Shown piece by piece: positions 36,847 through 45,699 of a stretch of DNA of 64,000 bases; position 1 is the first letter of the stretch, and every line of letters starts with the position of its first letter. Source of the stretch: CAZSSM01 sp964609385 (lineage in GTDB: Bacteria > Planctomycetota > Planctomycetia > Isosphaerales > Isosphaeraceae); NCBI GenBank assembly GCA_964609385.1, contig CAZSSM010000012.1:50208-114207 (forward strand). Reading direction: 5' to 3'. The notes under the pieces were generated by a model. The model was not told the DNA's origin. It ran no database searches and worked only from the letters and a program-made list of their open reading frames with translations. The translations under genes were made by a program, and so were the position numbers.

Positions 36847-37869
36847 TCAAGGTGAGTCGTCGACCCTGACAACTCCAACTCCCGACTCGATGAGGAGGGT
36901 TGACTCATCGTGTGTGGGTCTCAGGAAAAAGCGGTCAGGCTCAGGTCGCTCGTATCGGATCGGTTGGCCATGGAAGGCATCGCGCGGGACCTCAGGGAGA
37001 TAACTCGGAACGAGATCCTCGAGCGATTCGAGATAGGCGTCGTTCTCGAGAACCTTCTTCTGAGCCTCCAAGGCCAGCGAGGCCATAACCATAGCCAGGA
37101 GGGTCCGATTCCGCAGACGGCTCTCCTGAGCACTCGTGAAGGCGGGGTCATTCGCCGCCTGACGTGCTCCGCTTAAGTCTAGAGGGATACGGCGCCAACC
37201 AAGCAGGACGTTATAATAAGCGCGTTCCCGAAGACGGACTCGATCGATCGGCTCGTAGGTTTGGTCGAACTCGACGAGCGTGACGATCATGTTGCGTGCA
37301 AGATCTGGTTCGAGTTCAGGGGCCAGTTCAGCGATCCGTTCCAGGGCGATCCACTCAAAGGCGAACCCGGTTAGCAAATCGAGAAGAAGTCCATCTGAGG
37401 TGATGGCTCGGGAAAACTGCAAGACACGCCGAAATTTCAGGATCGCTTCGGGATAACGATCATCCTCGGCCGCGACGATCGCATCGGCCACAAGCAGCCT
37501 ACCCACTTGCCGCATTAGTCCAACCCGATCGACGGCCGCCTGATTCGCCTGGTTAATGTCGATTTGGGACTCGAGCAGCAACGGAACCTGGACCTCACGA
37601 GTTAATCCCAGTTGAGCCCGCTCAAGAGCTTCGCGTTCAGCAAAGACGATCTCGCCGAGGGCATCGGTCGATCCGTCCAGGTCGATCTCCGTATTGGAAT
37701 CGAGCAGATCGGCGGCAACGAATAAGTCATCATAGCCGTTCGGGCCGTCCAACGGGACTTGGCGGTATGGCTCAGGCTTCAACATGAGGAGCCACAAGCA
37801 TATCCCGGTGGCGACCAGAACTGCGACGAACGCCAAAACCACGAGCACCCAGGTACGCGCTCTTAGCAT
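36847..37869 (-). CDS. Anchored hypothetical protein
   Basis: About 340 residues with one N-terminal membrane helix (residues 7-29) and a mostly helical extracytoplasmic domain. The helical repeats around residues 125-280 resemble the all-alpha domain seen in several planctomycete hypothetical proteins, and no enzyme motif is visible. ATG 37869 is chosen over the preceding TTG because GAGGTG lies about 9 bases upstream. It converges on hemD with a 36-base gap. Confidence 0.75.
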   Translation of the reverse strand: MLRARTWVLVVLAFVAVLVATGICLWLLMLKPEPYRQVPLDGPNGYDDLFVAADLLDSNTEIDLDGSTDALGEIVFAEREALERAQLGLTREVQVPLLLESQIDINQANQAAVDRVGLMRQVGRLLVADAIVAAEDDRYPEAILKFRRVLQFSRAITSDGLLLDLLTGFAFEWIALERIAELAPELEPDLARNMIVTLVEFDQTYEPIDRVRLRERAYYNVLLGWRRIPLDLSGARQAANDPAFTSAQESRLRNRTLLAMVMASLALEAQKKVLENDAYLESLEDLVPSYLPEVPRDAFHGQPIRYERPEPDRFFLRPTHDESTLLIESGVGVVRVDDSP

Positions 37870-37992
37870 CAGCAAATCACCTCAGACGAAGCAAAAACTG
37901 TCTGCACTCAATCAGCTCGGGGGGAGCGAGTCAACCATTCAGAATTGGAGGATCGACTGCAACGCTGATCACGTGATGGTGCTCATCTGTCC

Positions 37993-38178
37993 TCAACTAA
38001 ATTCGCGATAAGTTTCCACCCCCTGCCAGATCAGGAACGCCGCAACGATTAGAAACAAGATGTCCATGACGATCTGGCGACCGAACGGGATAGCCAGGGC
38101 CAAGTCCAACACAAACAACAAAGCGACCAAGCCAGCGACGATCAAAACCGCCAGCGTCAGTCGTTTCTCAGTATTCAT
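37993..38178 (-). CDS. Small two-helix membrane protein
   Basis: 61 residues forming two hydrophobic helices (about 8-30 and 36-53) joined by a short Pro/Arg turn, with a charged N-terminus and polar C-terminus. The ATG at 38178 has GGAGCG about 8 bases upstream. The clean helix-turn-helix membrane pattern and good ribosome site support a real gene. No function can be given. It lies between the anchored protein and the Hsp20 cluster on the same strand. Confidence 0.65.
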   Translation of the reverse strand: MNTEKRLTLAVLIVAGLVALLFVLDLALAIPFGRQIVMDILFLIVAAFLIWQGVETYREFS

Positions 38179-38364
38179 CAGGGGAACGCTCCAGGAACCC
38201 GGAAAACGACGGGTGCAATCACCAAGACTCTACCACAAGAGCTGGTTCGAAACCGCCGGGATCTCCGCGTCCCCTGACCGGTCGTGTAACGATTGTCCTC
38301 GAACTGCAACGTTCGTTTTGGGTTTGGGGTGTGCGTGTTGAGACGGCTCATCGTTTGATTACTC

Positions 38365-38928
38365 TCACATGCTCGGAGTCGTCGAGTCCGGAGCCGGAGA
38401 GACGGGGTTGGATGATTGCTCAGTGGTTCGGATCGGAATGACTCGCGATCGTGTCGTCTCGGTCTTCGGGAGTCGGACGGTCAGAACCCCGGTTTGATAC
38501 TCGGCAATCACCGATTCGGCCAAAATTTCACCCGAGAAGCTCAGCTTGCGAGAAAAAACGCCGCTGGGTCTCTCGGAACGGATCGAGCTGCATCCGGGCG
38601 ACAGCGCGACGGTCCGGACACCTCTGACGACCAGTTCACGTCCTTGGACGGACAGGTCAATTCGGGCTGGGTCGACGCCCGGCACATCGAAGACAACCTG
38701 ATACTCCTGGTCGTGTTCCAGGACGTCGACCGAGGGGATCCAGGCGGGGGGTGGTTCGTTCGACTCTTCGTCCGCCGTCGGTGTGACCTCGCTTCGAACG
38801 CGTGTGGCTGTCGTGTTTGCCCACGATGCCGCTGACTGTCGAAACTCGTCGAGCATTCTTAGGAATTCCGACGGTACTTGCGAGAACGATGCACCAATGT
38901 CGCGACCGGGGCCGGAGAAGCGGGTCAT
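38365..38928 (-). CDS. Hsp20/alpha-crystallin small heat-shock protein (copy 1)
   Basis: A 187-residue small heat-shock protein, an ATP-independent holdase that keeps unfolding proteins soluble. The alpha-crystallin domain runs from about residue 62 (IPSVDVLEHDQEYQV) to about 160, with the typical DVPGVDPARIDLSV strand pair and the closing VIAEYQTGVLTVRLPK motif. The flanks are Ser/Pro-rich. ATG 38928 has AGGAGA upstream. It is the last of three consecutive Hsp20 genes, 74 bases after copy 2. Confidence 0.92.
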   Translation of the reverse strand: MTRFSGPGRDIGASFSQVPSEFLRMLDEFRQSAASWANTTATRVRSEVTPTADEESNEPPPAWIPSVDVLEHDQEYQVVFDVPGVDPARIDLSVQGRELVVRGVRTVALSPGCSSIRSERPSGVFSRKLSFSGEILAESVIAEYQTGVLTVRLPKTETTRSRVIPIRTTEQSSNPVSPAPDSTTPSM

Positions 38929-39002
38929 GGTAGTGATCTCCTAGAGTGATTAAAGTCTGACATCATGCGTGCTTTCAACTAACGCATCGATGTTGAGTCA
39001 GA

Positions 39003-39536
39003 TCAAGATGCGTGCGAGTTGACCTCGATCCGACGAGTCCGGGATCGATCCGAACGCGGGAGGGTCACCCGGAGGACACCATCGTACAGTTCGGCTCGGA
39101 TTTTCTCGCGATCCACATCGTCGCCGAGGATAAACGAGCGTTCGAATCCGCCGGTTCGGTATTCTAAGTGTAGCGGGCGAGCGTTTGGTGGTGCTGCTTC
39201 GAAGACGGACGCCTTGAGATGCAGAACGCTGTCTTCTAGGACGATCGAGAGCGTCTCCTCGGTCACACCGGGCAGGTCTGCTTCGAGAACCAAGCCTTCG
39301 TCTGAATCATAAATGTCGATAGGAGGAGTTAATGTAGGGCCCTGTGCGACGCAGGGGCGGCTGGCCGCCGAGATCGGATCGGATATTGACGACATCTCGG
39401 ACGGGAACGCGACCTTCGGTTTCGACTGTTCGGTGACCGGAGCCGGTACAGTTGAGGTGGCTCGAACCGGAAGCTGAGACTGGCCAGCACGGACCATCGA
39501 CTCCACATTGATCGATCGGCTTTCCGACGTGTTCAT
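39003..39536 (-). CDS. Hsp20/alpha-crystallin small heat-shock protein (copy 2)
   Basis: A 177-residue member with a longer Ser/Pro-rich N-terminal arm (about 70 residues) before the alpha-crystallin domain (PPIDIYDSDEGLVLEADLPG ... LYDGVLRVTLPR). The GVLxVxLP end motif is complete. ATG 39536 is preferred with GGAGAT about 10 bases upstream; a GTG lies 18 bases further up. The sequence is clearly different from copies 1 and 3, so the three are old duplicates and not recent tandem copies. Confidence 0.92.
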   Translation of the reverse strand: MNTSESRSINVESMVRAGQSQLPVRATSTVPAPVTEQSKPKVAFPSEMSSISDPISAASRPCVAQGPTLTPPIDIYDSDEGLVLEADLPGVTEETLSIVLEDSVLHLKASVFEAAPPNARPLHLEYRTGGFERSFILGDDVDREKIRAELYDGVLRVTLPRSDRSRTRRIEVNSHAS

Positions 39537-39602
39537 GATCTTTGTGATCTCCACGATGCCCGTCTAGGGCGATAGGTGCCGGGACCCGCCTAGGATCTGG
39601 GA

Positions 39603-40070
39603 TTAAGAGTGTGACTCAGTCGGCTTCTGGGGGGCTCCGGCAGTCACGGTGATTTGTCGAGGCTTGGCCGTCTCAGCCTTCGGCAAGGTCACCGTCAGGA
39701 CACCATGCTCGAAGTGGGCCCGAATCTCATCGCTCTCAATCCGGTCAGGCAGGGTGAGCGATCGCGTCCAGTTCCCAAAGATTCGCTCCTGGCGACGGTA
39801 CGATTCAACGCCCGATCCGCTCCGTCGTCGACGCTGTCCGCGAAGCATCAATTGGTCGCCAGTAACGGTCAGTTCCAGATCGGAGGCCGTCAAGCCAGGT
39901 AACTCGGCCGTCAACACGTAGCGATCACGAGCATCGAAGAAGTTGATCCGAGGGAAGACCCCGGCACTTCGAAGCCGAGGTAGCGAGTCGAACGACTCGA
40001 AAAGACGACCCATTTCCCGGCGGAGTTCACCGAACGGGTCCCAAACCCGATCCCAGCTATTCGGATACAT
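39603..40070 (-). CDS. Hsp20/alpha-crystallin small heat-shock protein (copy 3)
   Basis: A 155-residue Hsp20 with the short, aromatic N-terminus (WDRVWDPFGELRREMGRLF) seen in the most typical bacterial members. The alpha-crystallin domain runs from residue ~45 to 140 and closes with FEHGVLTVTLPK. It is the first gene of the cluster in the direction of transcription, so the promoter of the array probably lies in the 289 bases upstream. No CIRCE-type inverted repeat was seen there, and I could not assign a sigma-32-like promoter with confidence. Confidence 0.94.
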   Translation of the reverse strand: MYPNSWDRVWDPFGELRREMGRLFESFDSLPRLRSAGVFPRINFFDARDRYVLTAELPGLTASDLELTVTGDQLMLRGQRRRRSGSGVESYRRQERIFGNWTRSLTLPDRIESDEIRAHFEHGVLTVTLPKAETAKPRQITVTAGAPQKPTESHS

Positions 40071-40359
40071 GGCGAAAACCTCAGCTTTACAAGAGTTGCC
40101 TTTAGAAATGCAATCTCGATGCCGAACGAGGTGCCCGAGATGAGTTAGGTAGCTTCAGTTCGTCGCAAGTCTCGAATGAAGCAAAAGTTCGAGCATGAAA
40201 AGTCGAGCCACAATATAACAGCAGTCAGAATAATCGGGGCTCGTGTACGCCATTTTGGCAGGGCATCCTTCGGGTTGCTGTTGACGTGGTCTGCCGATGT
40301 GGCTGGGCCAAGGCTTCTTTATGTGGAAGGCTGCCAATCTGCTCGTCTAGAACATGACG

Positions 40360-41847
40360 CTAGGCACCGGGAACGAAGTCTTCGAGGGGAGCAACCGTTT
40401 TACGACGGACGATCGTCCGCCATTCCAACACCGCGTAGATCAGGGCGGCGATCATCATGCTCCCGGCCACGACCAGCAGGACCAGAAACGTGCTCGACCA
40501 ACCGAGTTCCTCGATTAGCCGACCGATCGGATAGCCGGCGAAGGTGGCGGGAAAGTAGCCCGCCGCATCGATCAAACCGGCCGCGGTCGCGCTACCACGC
40601 TTGGCCCCTTTGTCCATCGCGACCGCGCCACCGAGGAAGCTGTAGGGGCCGATCAATCCCAGGGCGACGAGGCAAATCGCGAAGACTAACGGGGTCCCCG
40701 ATGCGTCCTCCTTCGGCATCATCCAGATCCAGACCAACGAGCCGACGAGCAATCCGAGGAAAGGAAGCATGATCAGGGCATACCGCATCGCCGTCCAACG
40801 CGGATCGCGGAACCTCGAGACCGAATCGGCCAAGATCCCGCAGACCACCAGTGAAATGAGGCCGAACCAAGGAAACAAAGCGCTCAGTCCGGCCGCTTGC
40901 CCATCCTCAACGAACCCGCCGACCTCGACTAGGAGCGTCGTGTTCCAGGTGTTGAAGGTCTCGCGGAGCACCGTCAGGCCTGCCGAGAGCAGGCAAACGA
41001 TCCAAAAGACCGGCGACTGCAAATAGGGCAGGATTAGGGCAAGGAGGCCCTCAGGATGTGGATCTTCTCCTTTGGCGCCGTAGACGTTCGTTGGCGAGGC
41101 CTCGGGTTCTTCCATCCCTAAGCTTCGGGGCGACGGCTTTACGGTCCCACCACAAATCAGAGCGACCGTGCCGAGGACCGCCGCGGAGGCGAAGAAGAGT
41201 TGTCGCCAGTCGTATCCCCAGCTCAATAGAAGTCCGAGATACATCCGTGTTAAGGCATCGCCGGCCAAGTAGCTCATGGAGATGAAGGCCATGATCGAAC
41301 CGGAGTAGCGATAAGGGAACCATCGCGAGGCCACCTTCATCATCGCTACCCAGCCGGTCGACTGCACCAGCCGGTTGATCGCCCAAAGGATCAGGAAGAG
41401 GGAGAGCCCTGAACTGAGGCCAAATCCAATCGTACAGGCGACCGAGGCGATCATCGCACCCAAGAACATGAGCCGCCCGCCCAGGAAGTCGCTCACGATC
41501 CCGTTGGAGATCTTCCCGATGGCGTAGAAGAACGAGCCGATTGAGGCGATTAATCCAAGCGCTTTTTTGTCGATTCCTTCGATCCCTTGGAACAGGGGCC
41601 CGAACAGTTCGGAAGAGCCAAGAGGTTGCCCTTTGAATTCAGCCTCGATCAGCGGAATCGCCACCGAGAAATTCGATCGGCAGAAGTAGTAACCCATGTA
41701 GCCGGCCGTCAGCGAGACCAACGTGATCCCTTGCCAACGCAATAACCGACCGTCGCGAACGGGAGGCGACTCGTTGGGATCCCCCGCGTGGGACGTAATC
41801 TGCGGTTCGACGCCCGGCGGATCGTAAGGATTCGGCGTACGCGTCAC
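40360..41847 (-). CDS. Major facilitator transporter, OPA (organophosphate:phosphate antiporter) family
   Basis: A 495-residue transporter with 12 hydrophobic helices. The first-helix stretch GYMGYYFCRSNFSVAIP and the following DKKALGLIASIGSFFYAIGK match the GlpT/UhpT/UhpC family, which exchange phosphorylated organic anions for phosphate. The start is GTG 41847 with GAGGT just upstream. The phosphonoacetaldehyde hydrolase gene lies 157 bases upstream on the same strand, so uptake of a phosphonate or other organophosphorus compound is a reasonable inference; the substrate is not shown by sequence. Confidence 0.9.
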   Translation of the reverse strand: MTRTPNPYDPPGVEPQITSHAGDPNESPPVRDGRLLRWQGITLVSLTAGYMGYYFCRSNFSVAIPLIEAEFKGQPLGSSELFGPLFQGIEGIDKKALGLIASIGSFFYAIGKISNGIVSDFLGGRLMFLGAMIASVACTIGFGLSSGLSLFLILWAINRLVQSTGWVAMMKVASRWFPYRYSGSIMAFISMSYLAGDALTRMYLGLLLSWGYDWRQLFFASAAVLGTVALICGGTVKPSPRSLGMEEPEASPTNVYGAKGEDPHPEGLLALILPYLQSPVFWIVCLLSAGLTVLRETFNTWNTTLLVEVGGFVEDGQAAGLSALFPWFGLISLVVCGILADSVSRFRDPRWTAMRYALIMLPFLGLLVGSLVWIWMMPKEDASGTPLVFAICLVALGLIGPYSFLGGAVAMDKGAKRGSATAAGLIDAAGYFPATFAGYPIGRLIEELGWSSTFLVLLVVAGSMMIAALIYAVLEWRTIVRRKTVAPLEDFVPGA

Positions 41848-42004
41848 GGGGACCTCAAAGGAGATTTGGGAAGATCAGGAGAGGGGCAGGGGCTTTGAGG
41901 TGACCGATGGAACATCGGCGAGCCCTATGAGGTGGGAACGATCGCGATCCGTCGTCGAGACCGAAGACGTCATGGTTCGGAGAACGAGCGGATCATCAGG
42001 AAAC

Positions 42005-42835
42005 TCAAGGCCGTTCGCCACGGCTGAGTCGTTCGGTGATCCGAGCCACTGCCGATCCAATATCGGTCCATGAGTCGACGACTTCATGAGCACCGGCTTC
42101 AGCAAGCCGGGTTCGAGCCCGTTCCAGCCGTGATCGAAGGACATCTTCGGGAAGAGCTTGAGTCGCTTCTAGAGAGAGGCCCATCTCGTTACCGGTCGCG
42201 GCCAAGCCGATCGTCCAGAGGCCGCCGTTGAGTCCCTCGGCCATATCGGCTCGGGTGTCACCGATCTTGACGGCCGCCTCAGGTGGATAGATTCCAAGCC
42301 TCTCGAGATTGCGGAAGGCCAACCAAGGCGCGGGTCGACCGGCCGGTACCTCGTCATCGCAGACCAGGGTATCGGGCCGATACCCTTGCTTGGCCGCCTC
42401 CGGCGCAACGACCTCCATCATCGCGCGGGTGTATCCAGTGCTGGAACCGATCTTCAGGCCGGCCTCTCGGAAGGCGTCGACGGCCTCGACCACCCCAGGG
42501 ATCAAGCTTGAATGCTCGGCCAGGACTGACGTTTGCCGGGGGACGAACTCCTGGTACATCCTCTCGACATCGGCTTCGGACCAGACTCGTCGGTGGACCT
42601 GAGCCCAGAGCCGTCCGACCGCCTCATCTTGAAGGATCGCGCGGAGATGGTCTTTCTTGGCCAGGCCCATCGGAGCACGGGCCTGGGCGTCATCGATTGT
42701 CACCCCCTCGTCGGCGAACAAGCCCCGAAAGACGAGTGCCGGGGCGCAGGAACCGTAATCGACGGTGGTTCCCGCCCAGTCGAGGATCAACGCTTGGAGC
42801 GGACCTCGATAGCGACGTTGATACGAGAAAGCCAT
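42005..42835 (-). CDS. phnX: Phosphonoacetaldehyde hydrolase (phosphonatase)
   Basis: A 276-residue HAD-superfamily enzyme that cleaves the C-P bond of phosphonoacetaldehyde to acetaldehyde and phosphate. The nucleophile is Asp19 in LDWAGTTVDYG, and Lys60 in MGLAKKDH corresponds to the Schiff-base lysine that defines phosphonatases. Later HAD motifs are SSTGY and a KIGDTRADM stretch. ATG 42835 gives the normal family length. The frame stays open far upstream to 43483, but that part is antisense to the next gene. No phnW (AEP transaminase) is present in the window. Confidence 0.93.
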   Translation of the reverse strand: MAFSYQRRYRGPLQALILDWAGTTVDYGSCAPALVFRGLFADEGVTIDDAQARAPMGLAKKDHLRAILQDEAVGRLWAQVHRRVWSEADVERMYQEFVPRQTSVLAEHSSLIPGVVEAVDAFREAGLKIGSSTGYTRAMMEVVAPEAAKQGYRPDTLVCDDEVPAGRPAPWLAFRNLERLGIYPPEAAVKIGDTRADMAEGLNGGLWTIGLAATGNEMGLSLEATQALPEDVLRSRLERARTRLAEAGAHEVVDSWTDIGSAVARITERLSRGERP

Positions 42836-42932
42836 GGGTGATCCGGGCTGAAAAGACTGGGGAGACTTGTCGAGGGCGGTTCGGGAAGCTGGACGATAGG
42901 CTCGAGAATCGACCGATTCAAGGAAAATTCCG

Positions 42933-44435
42933 ATGGACCCGATCTCAAGCATCTCAGGCGATTTGTCGGATTCCCAGCGACGGACTCCGCTCGATCGAGC
43001 CGGCCTCGTCGTGTTCCTAGGACTGACCGTGCTGTCGATCTTTGGAACAGGCGTGATCCATGCGGAATCCTTGACCACCCACCGTGGAGCGCCGTTGTCA
43101 TTGCCATTTGAGGTGGTTGGCGGGAAGGTCCATGTGCAAACCCCTTGGGGTCTTCGGACGTTCCAACGCCGAGACTTTGCGGAGATCGATTCAGTCGCGA
43201 TCGAGGCCAGAACCAACTCAGCAATCATTGACTCAGCAGAGTCCAGTAATCTGACATTCGTCGAGGCTTGGCGATCACTGGTTACGGGAGATCCGGAACG
43301 AACGATCCAGATACTACGAAGTCTGGAGCCAGCCCCGGACATCTCATCGATCGCATCGCAAATGCTCGAGGTCCACGATCGCTGGTCGAAGGCCTGGCCC
43401 AATCCTGATCCTCGGACGTTCGGATCGTTGCGGTCGGCGGGATCACAGGTCGCTCGAACGGACCATCTGGTCCTCATCCACAAGCTCGAGCCGATCGAGG
43501 CGCGCCATCGGCTCGAGTTGATGGAACAGGTTCTGATCGGTTTCGCGCTCTACAACGCGGCCCACGGGATCAACTTGCCCCCACCTCCGAAGCTGGTTGC
43601 CGTCGACTTCGATGACCGCCGAGACTTCCGCACCGAGCTTTCCCAACGGGCTGGTCATGCCTTTGAAGAGGCGACCGCTCACCTCGATCTCGGCGAGATG
43701 CTGGTCATCACCTTGGACACAAGAACGACTCCACAATATCGCGATCGGCTCCGCGCGATCGAGCGGGAGAGAACGCGTCTTGAAGCGCTTCGTGACCGTT
43801 GCACAGCTCTTGACCCCAACAAGCTGATCACCCTTCCACGTCCAGGTCGTGAGTTGCTCAGAATCAAAGCAGGTGCGATCGAACCAGCCATCAAGGACCG
43901 GCTCCGCGAACTCGATCTTGACACGCTCGTTCTGAACTTGGAGCGTCTCGATGCCGACCTAGGGACCGCTGCCCATGAGCTGGTCCATCAACTCGTGTTG
44001 ACCTCGGGCCTTGTATCACGATACCGCGACTGGCCGGTCTGGCTTCACGAGGGCTACGCGATGCAGTTCGAGACGGTTGTCGGCTGCCGTTGGGCGGGGA
44101 TCGGACCAGCCAACCCGCGTCGGATTCGCGATTGGCACATGATCGATCCTCGGGATCGGCCCACCCTCGACGAGTTTCTCACGACCGGCCTCGGCCCTGG
44201 TTTTGACCGCGAGAACTACGCCTATGCCTGGGCGCTCGTTTACCATCTGAGCCATCGGGCGACGAACCGGTGGTGGGCCTGGCTCGATCACCTGCGCATC
44301 CCGAGCAGTCCTTCACGAACGAACCGCTTTGACGACCGAGGCTTCCGCCGATTCTTCGGCCTCGACCTGACCGCGCGTGCCCAGAGCCTGCAGGCGCATC
44401 TCGATGATCTCGGTCAACGCCAAGTCCGCCGATAA
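42933..44435 (+). CDS. Putative secreted zinc metallopeptidase (DUF1570-like)
   Basis: A 500-residue protein with one N-terminal hydrophobic helix (about residues 22-43), so anchored or secreted. The C-terminal third has HELVH (His348, Glu349, His352) and a downstream WLHEG whose Glu373 would be the third zinc ligand, the gluzincin pattern. Planctomycete DUF1570 proteins share this layout, hence the tentative family. The middle part is helical with charged repeats. It diverges from phnX across 97 bases. Peptidase activity is inferred from the motif only. Confidence 0.78.
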   Translation: MDPISSISGDLSDSQRRTPLDRAGLVVFLGLTVLSIFGTGVIHAESLTTHRGAPLSLPFEVVGGKVHVQTPWGLRTFQRRDFAEIDSVAIEARTNSAIIDSAESSNLTFVEAWRSLVTGDPERTIQILRSLEPAPDISSIASQMLEVHDRWSKAWPNPDPRTFGSLRSAGSQVARTDHLVLIHKLEPIEARHRLELMEQVLIGFALYNAAHGINLPPPPKLVAVDFDDRRDFRTELSQRAGHAFEEATAHLDLGEMLVITLDTRTTPQYRDRLRAIERERTRLEALRDRCTALDPNKLITLPRPGRELLRIKAGAIEPAIKDRLRELDLDTLVLNLERLDADLGTAAHELVHQLVLTSGLVSRYRDWPVWLHEGYAMQFETVVGCRWAGIGPANPRRIRDWHMIDPRDRPTLDEFLTTGLGPGFDRENYAYAWALVYHLSHRATNRWWAWLDHLRIPSSPSRTNRFDDRGFRRFFGLDLTARAQSLQAHLDDLGQRQVRR

Positions 44436-44523
44436 TATCCAGCGAACCCTGGACGTTCCAAGCGCGTCGATGCTTATTGACAGGCCAATCCCGATCGCTA
44501 AGATCACAAGAGTCCGGAATTGA

Positions 44524-44598
<75 letters not shown>

Positions 44599-44691
44599 TT
44601 TAACATTAAGATATTCTTGTTACTTGTGCTTCTTTAATGAATCATTAGACATCTCAAAGTGTCTAGTCGTTACGAGGCGACTGGAAGAATA

Positions 44692-45295
44692 TGTGAAGTA
44701 GCTCCCATTGTTCGGCCTACATTCTACTAAATTTCGTTTGGACTCTCCTTCTGGCCTCGAAGGTAATTCGGATCCCGCTGGTAGTTAATTTCCGCGGGCG
44801 TCTGACAGGCCAGACTCTGATGGGGCCGCTGATGGTTGTAATAAGGCGAACCAACTCTCCAAGCCAGCTTGCAACTCCGAGACGGTCTAGTACATCGTCA
44901 AATATAGTTCCTCATGTTTGAGTGATCGCCCCAAGCGTTCGACGAAAACGTTGGCTTAAGCTCGGCCGCGGCCATCCATGCGAGTGGACCCACCGGCTTC
45001 GCTGAGACGTGGGGTAAAGGACAGGGCCGTGAACTGCGTGCCCTGATCGGTCTTGAAAATCTCGGGTTGGCCCTGGTCTAAGACCTTCTTCAGGGCCTCG
45101 AGGCAAAACCGACCCTCCCGGGTGTTGGACGGCCTAGGTGAGCGATCGTTTTGCCCTGCCTAACGGCCTCTTGGTCCACATTGGTTTTGAATCCGGCGCA
45201 GTGCCGCTTTCGGATCGGACCCATGTCTTCCACCTCGATAAAGTTCCCTCAAGGATAACGAACAGAGTAGTTGGAAAACTGGGGTCCACTTCACA
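44692..45295 (-). mobile_element. Internally deleted IS3-family insertion sequence
   Basis: A 604-base element bounded by 29-base terminal inverted repeats that match at about 21 positions, the outer 8 (TGTGAAGT) perfectly. One end starts at 44692, the other ends at 45295. Inside, on the minus strand, the first ~34 codons of an IS3 OrfA join directly to the C-terminal part of OrfB. Full IS3 elements are about 1.2-1.5 kb, so roughly half has been lost. No target-site duplication is apparent at the borders. Confidence 0.75.
44727..45224 (-). pseudogene. IS3-family transposase remnant (OrfA start joined to OrfB end)
   Basis: Starting at ATG 45224, the frame gives RKRHCAGFKTNVDQEAVRQGKTIAHL, the N-terminus of an IS3 OrfA helix-turn-helix protein. 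Near 45130 the reading shifts to OrfB integrase sequence: FCLEALKKVLDQGQPEIF, then TDQGTQFTALSFT with the second catalytic Asp region, RMDGRGRA, a stop at the next codon, VFVERLGRSLKHEELYL with the catalytic Glu region, another stop, and finally NHQRPHQSLACQTPAEI. At least two stops, a frame change and the missing middle make it non-functional. Confidence 0.82.
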
Positions 45296-45699
45296 CCCCG
45301 ATCGGTGTTATCGCGTCCCGGCCGTGTTGTTCCTCTTCAACGTGAGGTTTTGATGATCAAGGCTCTTTCCTTTACGGCCGTCTTGCTAGAAATCTCAACA
45401 GTCGTCTCAGTGTTATACCATCATCATTTACAGAATAGAGAAGTTTCCTCTAGAGCCTATCAAGATGGAGAACCGATAGTCTTGTCGTCACGGTATAATT
45501 ATCATAATGAATTAAATATAGTCGAGGTAATCGTGGTGTGTACAGATCGAGATAACGATCTGAACTCACCGCGTGCCGCGAATAACGACGAAGCCTTCAC
45601 TTTGCGACAGCACGATGGCAGCCTTGCCGATGGTCCTAACGTCGATCACTTCTTCCGAGGGGCGAATGCTCAGCAGAACGAAGATGCAGAGCGAGATGA
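45296..45699. other. AT-rich degenerate stretch between the IS remnant and the GH10 pseudogene
   Basis: About 400 bases with visibly lower GC than the surroundings. Open frames on both strands (45353-45814 plus, 45566-45871 minus) overlap each other; the minus one has a hydrophobic segment. Neither has a family signature, except that the plus frame runs into the N-terminal GH10 sequence at its 3' end. Probably decayed upstream sequence of the xylanase gene. Confidence 0.4.

Noticed and set aside
40071..40359. CIRCE or sigma-32 promoter upstream of the Hsp20 cluster
   Set aside because: No TTAGCACTC-type inverted repeat and no convincing -35/-10 pair could be read.
42836..43483. N-terminal extension of phnX by about 215 codons
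   Set aside because: The extension is antisense to the metallopeptidase gene, and PhnX has its normal length from ATG 42835.
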